From the NCBI GenBank assembly GCA_030066735.1, contig JASJBB010000012.1:1-50325 (forward strand): DNA of 50,325 bases. Direction: 5' to 3'. The notes below the pieces were generated by a model. That model was not told the DNA's origin. It saw only the letters and a list, made by a program, of their open reading frames with translations, and made no database searches. A program made the position numbers and the translations under genes. This DNA is from Woeseiaceae bacterium. GTDB lineage: Bacteria > Pseudomonadota > Gammaproteobacteria > Steroidobacterales > Woeseiaceae. Positions 38,781-49,581 of the stretch are shown here, piece after piece (the first letter of the stretch is position 1; every line of letters begins with the position of its first letter).

Positions 38781-39913
38781 CAGTGTGGCAAAAGTTTACG
38801 GTGCGAGTGGATGGCCATCAGAATACCGAATCCCGCTAGCAGCGTCACCATGGACGTTCCGCCGAAACTGACCAGTGGTAAAGGAATGCCCACGACCGGG
38901 ACCAGCCCGGTGACCATGGCCGTGTTGACGAAGACGTAGACGAAAAAAGTCAGGCTGATGGAACCGGCCAGCAGCCGCGAGTACGTGTCGTGCGCCTGCA
39001 TGGCGATGTAGAGCCCGCGGCCGATGACGAAGACGTAGAGGCTGAGCAGGGCAAGCACGCCAAGCAGCCCGAACTCCTCGCCCATGACCGCAAAAATGAA
39101 ATCGGTGTCTCGCTCCGGCAGGTATTCGAGCTGTGCCTGCGAGCCGTTGGTCCAGCCCTTGCCAAACAGGCCGCCCGATCCGATCGCGATCTTGGACTGG
39201 ATGATGTTGTAGCCGGCGCCCAGTGGGTCGCTGTCGGGGTCGAGCAGCGTCAGCACGCGTTGCTTCTGGTATTCCTGCATGAAATTCCAGAGCACGAATG
39301 CGCCCGGCACCGACAACACGACGAGGCCGAGCATGAGACGAATCGAAAGCCCGGCCAGCACGATGACAATGATCCCGGACGCGGCGATCAGCAACGAAGT
39401 GCCGAGGTCAGGTTGCCGTGCGATCAGGACGGTCGGGATGATGATGATCACCGCAAGCACGAGCAGCTGTCCGGCTCTTGGCGGAATCTGCCGGTCGTGA
39501 AGGTACCAGGCAGCCATCATCGGCACCGCCAGTTTCATGATCTCCGATGGCTGGAAGCGAATGCCGAGATCGAGCCAGCGCCGGGCGCCCTGGCCCACCT
39601 CGCCGGTCGTAAGCACGAGGACGAGCAGGACCAGGCCGGCCAGGAATCCCCATGGCGTCCAGCGCCGCAGAAAGTCAGGAGACATCTGCGCCATGACGAA
39701 CATCGCAACCAACGCAACGCCGAGCCGGACCGCCTGGTTGATCAGCAGCCGGGAGCTCTCGCCGACGGCGCTATACAGCACAACCAGGCCAAGCGCGCAG
39801 ATCAGCAGAATGCCGCCGAGCAGCGGTCCGTCGACGCGCAGTCTCCGCAGCAGGCGTCCGACATCGCCGAGCGGGGCGATCTTTCCCGAGATCAGACGTT
39901 GCGTCTCACTCAT
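38780..39913 (-). CDS. rodA: Peptidoglycan glycosyltransferase RodA
   Basis: 377-residue SEDS-family polytopic protein with about ten hydrophobic segments. It polymerises glycan in the elongasome together with PBP2. Motifs: ARRWLDLGIRFQPSEIMKLAVPM, ARQPDLGTSLLI with the essential Asp and the ending VGIPLPLVSFGGTSM. ATG 39913 is taken as start; ATG 39919 is equally possible. Both overlap the end of mrdA by a few bases, and the long open frame further upstream lies inside mrdA. Confidence 0.96.
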   Translation of the reverse strand: MSETQRLISGKIAPLGDVGRLLRRLRVDGPLLGGILLICALGLVVLYSAVGESSRLLINQAVRLGVALVAMFVMAQMSPDFLRRWTPWGFLAGLVLLVLVLTTGEVGQGARRWLDLGIRFQPSEIMKLAVPMMAAWYLHDRQIPPRAGQLLVLAVIIIIPTVLIARQPDLGTSLLIAASGIIVIVLAGLSIRLMLGLVVLSVPGAFVLWNFMQEYQKQRVLTLLDPDSDPLGAGYNIIQSKIAIGSGGLFGKGWTNGSQAQLEYLPERDTDFIFAVMGEEFGLLGVLALLSLYVFVIGRGLYIAMQAHDTYSRLLAGSISLTFFVYVFVNTAMVTGLVPVVGIPLPLVSFGGTSMVTLLAGFGILMAIHSHRKLLPH

Positions 39914-41804
39914 TCGCATCGTCACCGTACCCCAGGTATTCGTCCATGATCGCCCGTGCGATCGGCGCCGCGACCCGGCTGCCACTCGAGCCGTTCTCGA
40001 CAATGACGGCAACGGCGATGCGGGGATCCTCGAGCGGCGCGAACGCGATGAACAACGCGTGGTCGCGCAGGCGCTCCTCGATCTCCTCCTCGTTGTACTC
40101 CTCTTCCTGAGCGACCGAGAACACCTGCGCCGTCCCGCTCTTGCCCGCCATGCGATAAGGCGCGTTGCCGCCGGCACCCCACGCCGTGCCGCGTATGTCC
40201 TGCAGCACGGCGTTCATGGCGCCAATGGCGACATTCCAGTGGTCGACGTCGTTAATGCGCACGTCGTCGAGCCGGCGCGGCGCGACGAGCGATCGGGCGC
40301 CTGTGAGCGGATTCTCGACGGCGGCAACAAGATGCGGTTCGTAGCGAACGCCGCGCGTAGCCAGCGCGGCGGTGGCGGCTGCAAGCTGGATGGGAGTGGC
40401 CAGCATGTAGCCCTGGCCGATCGAGGCGATGACCGTCTCACCGTTGAACCAGCGCTGGTCGGCCGGGTCGCGGAAATTATTCTTCTTCCACTCCCGGTTC
40501 GGTATGAGCCCGTCGTGTTCGCCGCGGATGTCGACGCCCGTCGGGGAGCCGAGACCGAACTGCGTCAGGTAGAAGTGCATGCGGTCGATGCCAATGTCGC
40601 CGCTGATCTCGTAGAAGTAGACATCGCAGGACTGCGCCACGGCGTCGTGGATATTGACTTCGCCATGCCCCTCGGGCTTCCAGTCTCGATAGCGATGGGT
40701 CGTATTGGGCAGCATGAAGAAGCCGCGGCAAAAGCTCTTGCGTTCGACGGTTGCCGCCCCCGTTTGCAGGGCCGCCAGCGCCAGCATCGGCTTGATGGTC
40801 GAGCCGGGCGGGTAGGCGCCGCGAATTGCGCGATTGAATAACGGCCGGCCGAGATCGTTCTGCAACGCGCCGTATTGCGACGTCGACATGCCAACGGCGA
40901 ACAGGTTCGGGTCGAACGTCGGCGCGCTGACCAGCGCGAGAATTTCGCCGGTCCACGGATCGAGTGCGACGACGGCGCCGCGCCGTCCCGCGAGCGCCTC
41001 GGTCGCGATCCGCTGCAACTCGAGATCGAGGCTCAGGTAGACGTTCATGCCGGGCAACGGCGATTCGTCGGTCGGCAGCGAGTCGGCCATTTCCCGCGAG
41101 TCCGTCGGAATCCGGCGGCCCAGCGCATTCGAGACCACGTGCTGGTAGCCGACGTCGCCGTGCAAATCGTCCTCGAAGCTGCTTTCGACGCCGGTCTTGC
41201 CGGTATGCGCGGTGCCGGCATAGTCCGACGCGTCGACGCGTTCGAGATCGGCTTTCGACAGTGCGCCGACGTAGCCAACGGCATGTGCGATCAGTTCGCC
41301 CTCCGGGTAATGCCGCACGAGGCGCGGCTGGAAGTCGACGCCCGGAAAGCGCGGTCGCTGGATCGCGAAGTTCGCGATCTGTTCGTCAGTCAGCCTGAAG
41401 TTTAGCGGCACCGGTTTGAATCGCGGCCCGCTCTCGCTCAGTTCCTTGAAGGCAGGTATGTCCTCGGCTTCGATCAGGCCAAGTCCGGCGAGACGTTGCA
41501 GCGTATCGTCGATATCGTCGACCTGTTCGGGAATCAGCTCGAGCTGGTAGGCGGGCAGGTTCTGGGCAAGCACGGTCCCCCGGCGGTCGAACACGAGGCC
41601 GCGAATCGGCGGGACGGGCTCGATGCGTACGCGGTTGCCCTGCGACTGTGCGGCGAAGACCTCGTAATCGAACACCTGCAACTGGACGAGCCTGGCGATG
41701 ACGATGCCGAGGAGGACGAACGCGATGACGGACGCAAGAATGACGCGAGCGATAAAAAGGCGCCGCTCGGAATGGTGATCCTTGATCGGGGAGAGCAGGT
41801 CCAC
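39906..41804 (-). CDS. mrdA: Penicillin-binding protein 2
   Basis: 632-residue transpeptidase of the elongasome. It has one N-terminal membrane helix (about 18-40), a pedestal domain with RGLVFDRRGTVLAQN, and a C-terminal transpeptidase domain with Ser335-x-x-Lys338 (STIKP), Ser392-x-Asp394 (QSCD) and KSGTAQ. It crosslinks glycan made by RodA, encoded directly after it. mreD ends one base before its start, so mreBCD-mrdA-rodA form one shape operon. Confidence 0.97.
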   Translation of the reverse strand: MDLLSPIKDHHSERRLFIARVILASVIAFVLLGIVIARLVQLQVFDYEVFAAQSQGNRVRIEPVPPIRGLVFDRRGTVLAQNLPAYQLELIPEQVDDIDDTLQRLAGLGLIEAEDIPAFKELSESGPRFKPVPLNFRLTDEQIANFAIQRPRFPGVDFQPRLVRHYPEGELIAHAVGYVGALSKADLERVDASDYAGTAHTGKTGVESSFEDDLHGDVGYQHVVSNALGRRIPTDSREMADSLPTDESPLPGMNVYLSLDLELQRIATEALAGRRGAVVALDPWTGEILALVSAPTFDPNLFAVGMSTSQYGALQNDLGRPLFNRAIRGAYPPGSTIKPMLALAALQTGAATVERKSFCRGFFMLPNTTHRYRDWKPEGHGEVNIHDAVAQSCDVYFYEISGDIGIDRMHFYLTQFGLGSPTGVDIRGEHDGLIPNREWKKNNFRDPADQRWFNGETVIASIGQGYMLATPIQLAAATAALATRGVRYEPHLVAAVENPLTGARSLVAPRRLDDVRINDVDHWNVAIGAMNAVLQDIRGTAWGAGGNAPYRMAGKSGTAQVFSVAQEEEYNEEEIEERLRDHALFIAFAPLEDPRIAVAVIVENGSSGSRVAAPIARAIMDEYLGYGDDANE

Positions 41805-41805
41805 G

Positions 41806-42294
41806 TCAGCGACCGTGTTGCACGCGCATGCGAATGCCGGACAGGAACGCCATGACCACGGGCCAGAGCACGGTTCCCGTAATGACCGGGCCCCAGTAAT
41901 TCGTCAGCGCCACCTCGATGCCCGCGACGCCATTGATCCAGAACAACAGGAACTGGTACAGCGCCAGCAGCGCAAACACGGTCGCCGTGAGCTGCTGCAT
42001 CGGGAACACCCGCATCAGCAGGTGAAAGCGCACGGTCACGAACACGATAAAGCACAGTGCCAGCGCATGCTGGCCGAGGATGGTGCCCTGCGCGACATCG
42101 ACAATGATGCCGACGATCCACGCCGAGCCCACGCTCCAGGTGCGCGGCATCATCATTGCCCAATATATAAGTGTCAGTGCAACCCAGTCCGGCCGGAAGG
42201 GTTCGGCCCATCCGGGCAGCGGCACGACCATGAGCATGATCGACACGATGATCGTCATGATGACCGGCAACCGGCCCGTAGCGCCCCTACTCAT
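41806..42294 (-). CDS. mreD: Rod shape-determining membrane protein MreD
   Basis: 162 residues, five to six predicted membrane helices, typical for MreD. It contains the family-like stretch RPDWVALTLIYWAMMMPRTWSVGSAWIVGIIVDVAQGTILGQHAL. It links MreC and the RodA/PBP2 machinery. It overlaps the end of mreC by eight bases and is followed by mrdA. Confidence 0.95.
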   Translation of the reverse strand: MSRGATGRLPVIMTIIVSIMLMVVPLPGWAEPFRPDWVALTLIYWAMMMPRTWSVGSAWIVGIIVDVAQGTILGQHALALCFIVFVTVRFHLLMRVFPMQQLTATVFALLALYQFLLFWINGVAGIEVALTNYWGPVITGTVLWPVVMAFLSGIRMRVQHGR

Positions 42295-43144
42295 CAGGCG
42301 CTTCCTCCGGATCCTGGGCCCGGGCCGACCAGATCAACATGACCTCGCGCACCTGGTCCAGCGACGCCTCGGGGCGGGCCGTCACGTCGGCGAACGGTTC
42401 CTGCGGTATGCGGTTCACGGTCTCGACGACCGCAACCGGGTAGCCGGCCGGGAAGGCGCCGCCTAGCCCTGACGTGACGAGCAGGTCGCCCGGCCGGATA
42501 TCGGCGTTGTTGGTGAGGAACGGCAGATCGAGGCGGTCGATCTCGCCCGTGCCATTGGCGATCGTACGTACGCCGGTCCGGTTGACCTCGACCGGCAGCG
42601 AGTGGCTGGGGTCGGAGATCAGCATGGCCTGTGAGGTCGTCAGTCCGGTCTCGATGATCTGGCCGATGACGCCGGTTGCATCCACGATTGCCTGGCCGTC
42701 ATAGGCGCCCTCGCGCTCACCGATGTCGATCACGATGTTGTGTCGGTAGGGGTTGGCGTCCACCGCCATGATCTCGGCGACGCGGACCTCGTCGCGCACC
42801 TGCGCGCGCGCCTCGAGCAGGGCGCGCAGCCGCGCGTTTTCGGCCTCGAGCGCCGTCATGCGTTGCAGCCGGGCGTTTGTCAGGAGCCGCTCGGCCTGCA
42901 GGCGGCTCAATTCGAGTTGCAGCTGGTTGCGCTCGGTCGTCCCCTCGCGAATCCATTCCCAGAGACGAAACGGCGCATCGACAATGACCTGCAGCGGATA
43001 CACGGCCGCACCGATGGTCTGGCGCACGACCTGCAGGTGATTCTGGCGGTGGTCCAGCACCATGAGGATGATGCTGAGAAACAGCAGGGCTACAAGCCGA
43101 ATGCCGAGAGCAGGGACCCTGGAAACTGTGTCGACACTCGTCAC
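42287..43144 (-). CDS. mreC: Rod shape-determining protein MreC
   Basis: 285 residues. One N-terminal membrane helix (about 10-27), a coiled coil of about 45 residues (ERNQLQLELSRLQAERLL...ALEAENARLRALL) and a double beta-barrel periplasmic domain (VGQ-like GVIGQIIETGLTTSQAMLISDPSHSLPVEVNRTGVR). It is the periplasmic scaffold that activates PBP2. It is 18 bases downstream of mreB. Confidence 0.96.
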   Translation of the reverse strand: MTSVDTVSRVPALGIRLVALLFLSIILMVLDHRQNHLQVVRQTIGAAVYPLQVIVDAPFRLWEWIREGTTERNQLQLELSRLQAERLLTNARLQRMTALEAENARLRALLEARAQVRDEVRVAEIMAVDANPYRHNIVIDIGEREGAYDGQAIVDATGVIGQIIETGLTTSQAMLISDPSHSLPVEVNRTGVRTIANGTGEIDRLDLPFLTNNADIRPGDLLVTSGLGGAFPAGYPVAVVETVNRIPQEPFADVTARPEASLDQVREVMLIWSARAQDPEEAPDE

Positions 43145-43162
43145 AGTCAGCTGCCTACCGGA

Positions 43163-44241
<1,079 letters not shown>

Positions 44242-44246
<5 letters not shown>

Positions 44247-44270
44247 AACAATGCGCACGACATTGCACAA
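44242..44270 (-). promoter_or_regulatory. Putative sigma-70 promoter of mreB
   Basis: On the minus strand TTGTGC (44270-44265) and TAGATT (44247-44242) are separated by exactly 17 bases, and a start about 30 bases upstream of the mreB ATG would follow. Good consensus match and position. Confidence 0.55.
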
Positions 44271-44285
44271 GGCGGCGTGTATCAT
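44257..44285 (+). promoter_or_regulatory. Putative promoter of gatCAB
   Basis: ACGACA (44257-44262) and TATCAT (44280-44285) lie 17 bases apart, with a TG just before the -10. It overlaps the divergent mreB promoter, so the two may compete. Confidence 0.4.
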
Positions 44286-44341
44286 TGCGAGCGCGCGTGC
44301 CTTCAGGCCGTTCGCGCCGACAGAACAGGCAGGAAATCCCC

Positions 44342-44629
44342 GTGTCACTCGATAAGGAACAGGTACAGCAGATTGCCGTGCTGGCAAGGCTCCGGCTGGA
44401 CGACGACGAGTTTGCCGAGACCGTGGACAAGCTGTCCCGGATTGTCGATTTTGTCGACCAGTTGTCGCAGACGGACACGACCGGCGTCGTGCCCATGGCC
44501 CACCCGCTGGACGTCGCCCAGCGCCTGCGCCCGGACGTCGTCACCGAGCCCGACGACCGCGACCACGTCCAGGAAAACGCGCCGTCCACGCAGGATGGCC
44601 TGTATCTAGTACCCAAGGTCATCGAGTAA
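44342..44629 (+). CDS. gatC: Asp-tRNA(Asn)/Glu-tRNA(Gln) amidotransferase subunit C
   Basis: 95 residues from a GTG start at 44342, the usual size; AGGAAA about six bases upstream supports this start over the upstream frame. GatC is a belt that clamps GatA to GatB. Motifs: [21 protein letters not shown] and [31 protein letters not shown]. The stop overlaps the gatA start (TAATG). Confidence 0.95.
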   Translation: MSLDKEQVQQIAVLARLRLDDDEFAETVDKLSRIVDFVDQLSQTDTTGVVPMAHPLDVAQRLRPDVVTEPDDRDHVQENAPSTQDGLYLVPKVIE

Positions 44630-46095
44630 TGGCCGCGGAACTGCACCAGCGCACCTTGTCCGAACTCGCGGCGGGCCTCGAGGCCGGCGATTTCAGTTCG
44701 GTCGAGCTTACCGAGGCCCTGCTGGCCCGTGTCGCCGATCACGATGGCGAGCTGAACGCGTTTATCACCGTGACCGCCGAGCAGGCCCTGGCCGCGGCCA
44801 GGGCAGCTGACGAAGCGCGTGCGGCTGGCAATGCCGGTGTGCTGGGCGGCTTGCCGCTCGTACACAAGGACATCTTCTGCACGCGGGACGTATTGACCAC
44901 GTGTGGCTCGCGCATGCTCGAGAATTTCGTTTCGCCGTATAACGCCACGGTCGTCGATCGGCTTGCCGGCGCCGGTGCGGTGATCCTCGGCAAGACCAAC
45001 ATGGACGAATTTGCGATGGGCTCGTCGAACGAGACGAGCTATTACGGTCCCGTCAGAAATCCGTGGCACCTCGAATACTCGCCCGGCGGGTCCTCGGGAG
45101 GTTCGGCGGCCGCGGTTGCGGCGCGCCTGGCGCCGGCTGCCACGGGGACGGATACGGGTGGCTCGATCCGCCAGCCTGCCGCGCTGACGGGCACGGTCGG
45201 CCTGAAGCCGACTTATGGCCGCGTATCGCGCTACGGAATGATCGCGTTCGCATCGAGTCTCGACCAGGCGGGCGTCATCACGCGCTCGAGCGCCGACGCG
45301 GCATTGCTGCTCGGCGTCATGGCCGGCTTCGATGAGCGCGACTCGACGAGCATCGATCACCCGGTGCCCGACTACACGGCGGCGCTGTCCGAGTCGCTCG
45401 ACGGACTGCGGATCGGCGTGGTCAAACAGCACTTCGACGACGGGCTCGACGCGGCGACCGGCGCGGCCGTGCGCGAGGCGCTGGCAGTGCTCGAGGCCAA
45501 CGGCGCAAAGCTGGTCGACGTGGACCTGCCGAATATCGATTTGTCGGTGCCGACCTATTACGTGGTCGCCCCGGCCGAGTGTTCCTCCAACCTGTCGCGT
45601 TTCGACGGCGTGCGCTTCGGTCACCGGGCTGATAACCCGGAGGACCTGTTTGACCTGTACTGCCGCAGCCGCGGCGAAGGCTTCGGCGCCGAGGTCAAGC
45701 GGCGCATCATGACCGGCACGTACGCGCTGTCCGCCGGCTACTACGATGCCTACTACCTCAAGGCGCAGCAGGTGCGGCACCTGATCGCCGACGACTTCAA
45801 GAGCGCGTTCGAGAAAGTCGACTTGATTGCGGGGCCGACCTCGCCGACGCCGGCATTCAGGCTCGGCGACAAGGTCGACGATCCGATCACGATGTACCTC
45901 AATGACATCTACACGGTCGGCGCCAACCTGGCCGGATTGCCGGGTGTTTCCACGCCCTGCGGCTTCGTCGACGGGCTGCCCGTCGGCCTGCACCTCGTCG
46001 GCCCGCATTGGGGCGAGGAAGTCCTTATCCGGTGTGCGCACAACTACGAGCAGCTCACCGACTGGCACCGCGCCTGCCCGGAGGATTTCTCATGA
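44629..46095 (+). CDS. gatA: Asp-tRNA(Asn)/Glu-tRNA(Gln) amidotransferase subunit A
   Basis: 488-residue amidase-signature enzyme that releases ammonia from glutamine for transamidation. The catalytic Lys-cisSer-Ser triad is Lys80 (PLVHKD), Ser155 (GGSSGGS) and Ser179 (TDTGGSI). The C-terminal part is standard. Presence of GatCAB indicates that Gln-tRNA and/or Asn-tRNA are made by the indirect route. It overlaps gatB by four bases. Confidence 0.97.
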   Translation: MAAELHQRTLSELAAGLEAGDFSSVELTEALLARVADHDGELNAFITVTAEQALAAARAADEARAAGNAGVLGGLPLVHKDIFCTRDVLTTCGSRMLENFVSPYNATVVDRLAGAGAVILGKTNMDEFAMGSSNETSYYGPVRNPWHLEYSPGGSSGGSAAAVAARLAPAATGTDTGGSIRQPAALTGTVGLKPTYGRVSRYGMIAFASSLDQAGVITRSSADAALLLGVMAGFDERDSTSIDHPVPDYTAALSESLDGLRIGVVKQHFDDGLDAATGAAVREALAVLEANGAKLVDVDLPNIDLSVPTYYVVAPAECSSNLSRFDGVRFGHRADNPEDLFDLYCRSRGEGFGAEVKRRIMTGTYALSAGYYDAYYLKAQQVRHLIADDFKSAFEKVDLIAGPTSPTPAFRLGDKVDDPITMYLNDIYTVGANLAGLPGVSTPCGFVDGLPVGLHLVGPHWGEEVLIRCAHNYEQLTDWHRACPEDFS

Positions 46096-47525
46096 GCTGG
46101 GAAGTCGTCATCGGGCTCGAGATCCATACCCAGCTCGCCACGCAGAGCAAGATTTTCTCGGGCGCATCGACCGCTTACGGCGCCGAGCCGAATACCCAGG
46201 CCTGCCTGGTCGACCTCGGCTACCCCGGCGTTTTGCCCGTGCTCAACGAAGACGTCGTGCGCATGGCCGCGATGTTCGGGCTGGCCGTCAATGCCTCGGT
46301 CGCGCCACGCTCGGTGTTCGCCCGCAAGAACTACTTCTACCCCGACCTGCCGAAGGGCTACCAGATCAGCCAGTACGAGCTGCCGATCGTCGAGCACGGT
46401 GAGCTGTTCATCACCGCTGCCGACGGCAACGAGAAGCGCATCGGCATCACGCGCGCACATCTCGAAGAGGACGCCGGCAAGTCGACGCACGAAGGGCTGG
46501 GCAGCTTCTCGGGCATCGATCTCAATCGTGCGGGCACGCCGCTGCTCGAGATCGTCTCCGAGCCGGATCTGCGCTCGGCGAAGGAGGCCGTGGCTTACAT
46601 GCGCAAGATTCATTCGATCGTGCGTTACCTCGGAATTTCCGACGGCAACATGCAGGAGGGCTCGTTCCGCTGCGACGCCAACGTGTCGATGCGACCACGC
46701 GGCCAGCAGGAATTCGGTACGCGCACCGAGTTGAAGAACCTGAACTCGTTCCGGTTCGTCGAGAAGGCGATCAATTTCGAGATCGAGCGCCAGATCGATG
46801 TCATCGAGGATGGCGGGGAGGTGGTGCAGGAAACCCGGCTGTACGACGCCAACAAGGACGAGACACGCCCGATGCGTTCCAAGGAAGAAGCCAACGACTA
46901 CCGCTACTTTCCCGACCCCGACCTGTTACCGGTAGAAATCGACGCGGCCTACGTCGAAGCTCTGCGCGAGACCCTGCCGGAACTCCCGGACGCCAAGCGC
47001 CATCGCTTCATCGACGACTACGGCATCCGGGCGGACGACGCCGACATCCTGACGGCCTCGCGCGCACTCGGCGATTTCTACGAAGAAGTCGTTGCCGCGA
47101 CCGCGGGCGAGCCGCAGGGCGTGGCCAATTTCGTCGTTGGCGATTTCATGGGCGCGCTCAACAAGGCCGGCCTGGGCATCGAGGAAAGCCCCGTGTCTGC
47201 TGCGGCGCTTGCAGGCCTGCTGGACCGAATCAAGGACCAGACGATCTCCGGCAAGATCGCCAAGGAGGTCTTCGAGGCCATGTGGTCGGGCGAGGGCTCG
47301 GCCGACGAGATCATCGCGGCGAAGGGGCTCAAGCAGATTACCGATTCCTCGGCAATCGAGGCGATTGTCGACAAGGTCATCGAGGCCAATCCCGGGCAGG
47401 TCGCCGAGTACAAGGCCGGTAAGGAGAAACTGATCGGTTACTTCGTAGGCCAGGTCATGAAGGAGACGGGCGGCAAGGCAAACCCCGGCCAGGTCAACCA
47501 GGTCCTGAAACAGAAGCTGTCGTAG
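46092..47525 (+). CDS. gatB: Asp-tRNA(Asn)/Glu-tRNA(Gln) amidotransferase subunit B
   Basis: 477 residues. It phosphorylates and amidates the misacylated tRNA. Motifs: [15 protein letters not shown], the zinc-site/cradle region, [18 protein letters not shown] and [18 protein letters not shown]. The YqeY-like tail domain occupies the last 150 residues. ATG 46092 overlaps the gatA stop. Its own stop TAG (47523-47525) is the head of a short palindromic repeat. Confidence 0.97.
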   Translation: MSWEVVIGLEIHTQLATQSKIFSGASTAYGAEPNTQACLVDLGYPGVLPVLNEDVVRMAAMFGLAVNASVAPRSVFARKNYFYPDLPKGYQISQYELPIVEHGELFITAADGNEKRIGITRAHLEEDAGKSTHEGLGSFSGIDLNRAGTPLLEIVSEPDLRSAKEAVAYMRKIHSIVRYLGISDGNMQEGSFRCDANVSMRPRGQQEFGTRTELKNLNSFRFVEKAINFEIERQIDVIEDGGEVVQETRLYDANKDETRPMRSKEEANDYRYFPDPDLLPVEIDAAYVEALRETLPELPDAKRHRFIDDYGIRADDADILTASRALGDFYEEVVAATAGEPQGVANFVVGDFMGALNKAGLGIEESPVSAAALAGLLDRIKDQTISGKIAKEVFEAMWSGEGSADEIIAAKGLKQITDSSAIEAIVDKVIEANPGQVAEYKAGKEKLIGYFVGQVMKETGGKANPGQVNQVLKQKLS

Positions 47526-47545
47526 GAGCTCGCCCCAGCGGGCGA
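47523..47545. repeat. Short palindromic repeat, copy 3
   Basis: TAG stop of gatB followed by GAGCTCGCC and CCAGCGGGCGA; TCGCCC-CAGC-GGGCGA folds as a perfect 6-bp hairpin. It lies between convergent gatB and the anti-sigma gene, where a bidirectional RNA stop would be useful. Same half-elements as copies at 7052 and 11983. Confidence 0.55.
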
Positions 47546-47546
47546 A

Positions 47547-47894
47547 TCAGCGGAAGATCTTCCGGTAGAACCACCACACGCCCAGGAAGATCATGCCTGC
47601 GGCGCCGGCGAAACTGTTAATGGGCGCCAACAGCTGTTCCATCCAGGCCGATTCAATGGTCACCAGCGATTCGGGCATCAGCCGGGTGGCCAGGTTCACG
47701 GCGCCCATCACCGGCGCCGACAACCACCAGGCAACGGGCGCCAGCACGAGTATTGCCACAGCCCAGCCGGCGACGGTCCTGCGGCGCATGCTGTCTATGT
47801 CCGCCATCACGCGGGCGACAAAGTCGCTGTTGCCGGCGGCGCGCGGGGCAGCGTCGAACAACGCCTGCAATCCCGGGTCACGATCATCGGTCAT
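47547..47894 (-). CDS. Putative anti-sigma factor (small membrane protein)
   Basis: 115 residues. A cytoplasmic N-terminal part (about 1-38, DPGLQALFDAAPRAAGNSDFVARVMADID) is followed by two hydrophobic segments (about 40-62 and 90-110). The ATG at 47894 overlaps the stop of the ECF sigma gene (ATGA), the standard layout for a sigma/anti-sigma pair. No zinc-binding HxxxCxxC motif is present, so if it is an anti-sigma factor it is not of the ZAS type. The assignment is from context; similarity to a named family was not recognised. Confidence 0.6.
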   Translation of the reverse strand: MTDDRDPGLQALFDAAPRAAGNSDFVARVMADIDSMRRRTVAGWAVAILVLAPVAWWLSAPVMGAVNLATRLMPESLVTIESAWMEQLLAPINSFAGAAGMIFLGVWWFYRKIFR

Positions 47895-48460
47895 TTCGAA
47901 TTCTCCTCTGCGGGCGCGCCGCCATAAGCTGCCAGCATTCCCTGCAGCTTCTGCGTGCCCCGTCGAATGTGGGACTTCACGGTGCCCGCTGGCATCCCCG
48001 TGAAGCCGGCAATTTCGTCGTGCGTCATGCCCTCGTGATACGACAGCACAATGCACAGCCGGACATGGTCTTTCAGTTCGGCAAGCGCCTGGTCCAGGTC
48101 CATCCCAAGCGCCGTTGCGTCTGCAGCTGCTTCGCCGGTCTGCGATTCGTCGGCAGCATCCCGCAGCGGGTCGTTCTGGCGCAAATGCTGCAGCCACGTG
48201 TTGATGGCAAGGCGCTTCATCCACGGGCCGAAGTGGCTCGACTTGCGCAACTGGGCGATCGATTTCCACGCCTGCAGGAAGGCCTGCTGCGCCAGGTCGT
48301 CGGCCAGCGCCGCGTTGTTGCAGCAACGCAGCAGCAGCGTGCGCACCCATGACTCGCGACGGCGCACGAGTTCGGAGAACGCATCACGGTCGCCCTTGCG
48401 CGCCAGGCTGACGAGCGGGAGCTCCGGGCTTTTGCCGAGAATCTCGACGGGTGCAGACAC
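47891..48460 (-). CDS. ECF-family RNA polymerase sigma factor
   Basis: 189 residues. Region 2 (about residues 20-95) includes DRDAFSELVRRRESWVRTLLLR, ADDLAQQAFLQAWKSIAQLR and HFGPWMKRLAINTWLQHLRQ. Region 4 (about 125-178) has LSYHEGMTHDEIAGFTGMPAGTVKSHIRRGTQKL, a clear helix-turn-helix for -35 recognition. The linker is acidic and alanine-rich. It sits between a DUF6249-like membrane protein and the putative anti-sigma factor. The signal it responds to is not evident, and no self-like GGAAC-type promoter was found nearby. Confidence 0.92.
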   Translation of the reverse strand: MSAPVEILGKSPELPLVSLARKGDRDAFSELVRRRESWVRTLLLRCCNNAALADDLAQQAFLQAWKSIAQLRKSSHFGPWMKRLAINTWLQHLRQNDPLRDAADESQTGEAAADATALGMDLDQALAELKDHVRLCIVLSYHEGMTHDEIAGFTGMPAGTVKSHIRRGTQKLQGMLAAYGGAPAEENSK

Positions 48461-48478
48461 GGTCGATTCGCGTCTTGT

Positions 48479-48889
48479 CTAAAGCATCGGGGTTTCGTTG
48501 CTCGAGGCTTTGCCGCGCTCGACGACTTTTGCCGCGACCAGCAGTCCTGTGGCAATGAAGAGCACCAGTCCGCCAACGCCGAGCAAAATGATGAATACCT
48601 GGTCGTTATCGGTCGCGACCTTCAGGACATAGCCGAGCAGGGCAAGTCCCGGGGCCACGGACAGGGTAATGTAGCCGCCGACCTTGAGGTCATCTTCCGA
48701 CTTTCCGCCATCACTCATAATCCGATCGATAACCGCGGCATCCACATCCCTGCCGCTTTCGATGATTCTGCGCAGCGTCTCGTGCTGGGTTTCCTTCTCG
48801 CGAATCGCGTACCAGATGCCCCCGATGACGCAGGATGCAATGAACCCCCAAAAGGCAAAGGCAGCAAGGCCAAATCCGAACCCTTCCAT
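48479..48889 (-). CDS. DUF6249-like inner-membrane protein
   Basis: 136 residues. One N-terminal hydrophobic segment (about 5-28), a charged cytoplasmic-looking middle (IREKETQHETLRRIIESGRDVDAAVIDRIM), then two hydrophobic segments (about 73-90 and 97-120). The ETLRRIIESG pattern followed by two helices is typical of small proteins often found with ECF sigma factors. Start ATG 48889 has an AGGAGA site six bases upstream, which decides against the upstream frame. It precedes the sigma gene by 18 bases. Confidence 0.75.
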   Translation of the reverse strand: MEGFGFGLAAFAFWGFIASCVIGGIWYAIREKETQHETLRRIIESGRDVDAAVIDRIMSDGGKSEDDLKVGGYITLSVAPGLALLGYVLKVATDNDQVFIILLGVGGLVLFIATGLLVAAKVVERGKASSNETPML

Positions 48890-48954
48890 CGTGATCTCCT
48901 GATTTTGTGTTTGCTTATTAAGGGAGATGCGAAAATGTCGCTCGCAGATGCACT

Positions 48955-49581
48955 TTACCCGCGCACGGGTTGCCGGTTCCACATTTCGATGAAAGCTGAC
49001 CCCGAATCGGTCAGCCGGTAGATTTCGTAGCCGTCGCTCGACCCGATGACCGAGCGCAGCATGTTGTTCCTGGCCAGGTTATCGAGGCGCTGCTGGACCT
49101 GCGACGGCCGCAACGCCACCTCCCCGGCAAGGTCCGGCGCCGACAGCGCGACGCCCGGGCCCCGGCTGGAGACCGACCGCAGCAGGTCGATATCGACCTG
49201 GTCGAATTCGGTCTGCGCGACGTGATGCGACTGCGACGAGGTGTGAGGGAAGAACTGGCGGTATTTCCAGAGCAGCATCGTCTTCAGGCTGCCCAACGCC
49301 AGCTTGATGCGCCACAGAAGAGTCCGGAAGCGCGCGCTCACCTGCCAGGCGAAGTTCCTGGCGAGCCGGACGAGGTAAAGACCGATGATAAGGATGACGG
49401 TCCAGCTGAGCAGTGCGAGCACGAACACCACAACCGCGCCACCGGTCCCAAAGCTCAGGATCTCGGCCCACCGCGGTGCGATCCAGGCGATGGCCGACAG
49501 CAATACCTCGCCGGGGAGCAGGAATGCCCGGCTGATCGCCCCGGCGATTCCGCCGAGCATTGCTGAAGACTGATCAATCAT
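48955..49581 (-). CDS. Membrane-anchored winged-helix protein, unknown family
   Basis: 208 residues. Hydrophobic segments at about 18-36 and 45-72 are followed by a basic amphipathic stretch (residues 73-110) and a C-terminal domain (about 125-205) with a winged-helix look: DIDLLRSVSSRGPGVALSAPDLAGEVALRPSQVQQRLDNLARNNMLRSV then a YEIYRLTDSG wing. A DNA-binding domain tethered to the membrane could couple an envelope signal to transcription. It lies upstream of the DUF6249-like and sigma genes on the same strand, 65 bases apart. I do not recognise a named family. Confidence 0.7.
   Translation of the reverse strand: MIDQSSAMLGGIAGAISRAFLLPGEVLLSAIAWIAPRWAEILSFGTGGAVVVFVLALLSWTVILIIGLYLVRLARNFAWQVSARFRTLLWRIKLALGSLKTMLLWKYRQFFPHTSSQSHHVAQTEFDQVDIDLLRSVSSRGPGVALSAPDLAGEVALRPSQVQQRLDNLARNNMLRSVIGSSDGYEIYRLTDSGSAFIEMWNRQPVRG

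Noticed and set aside
48890..48954. ECF-type or sigma-70 promoter before the DUF6249-like gene
   Set aside because: A TAATAA string is present, but no -35 element lies at 16-18 bases, and no GGAAC-type motif was found.
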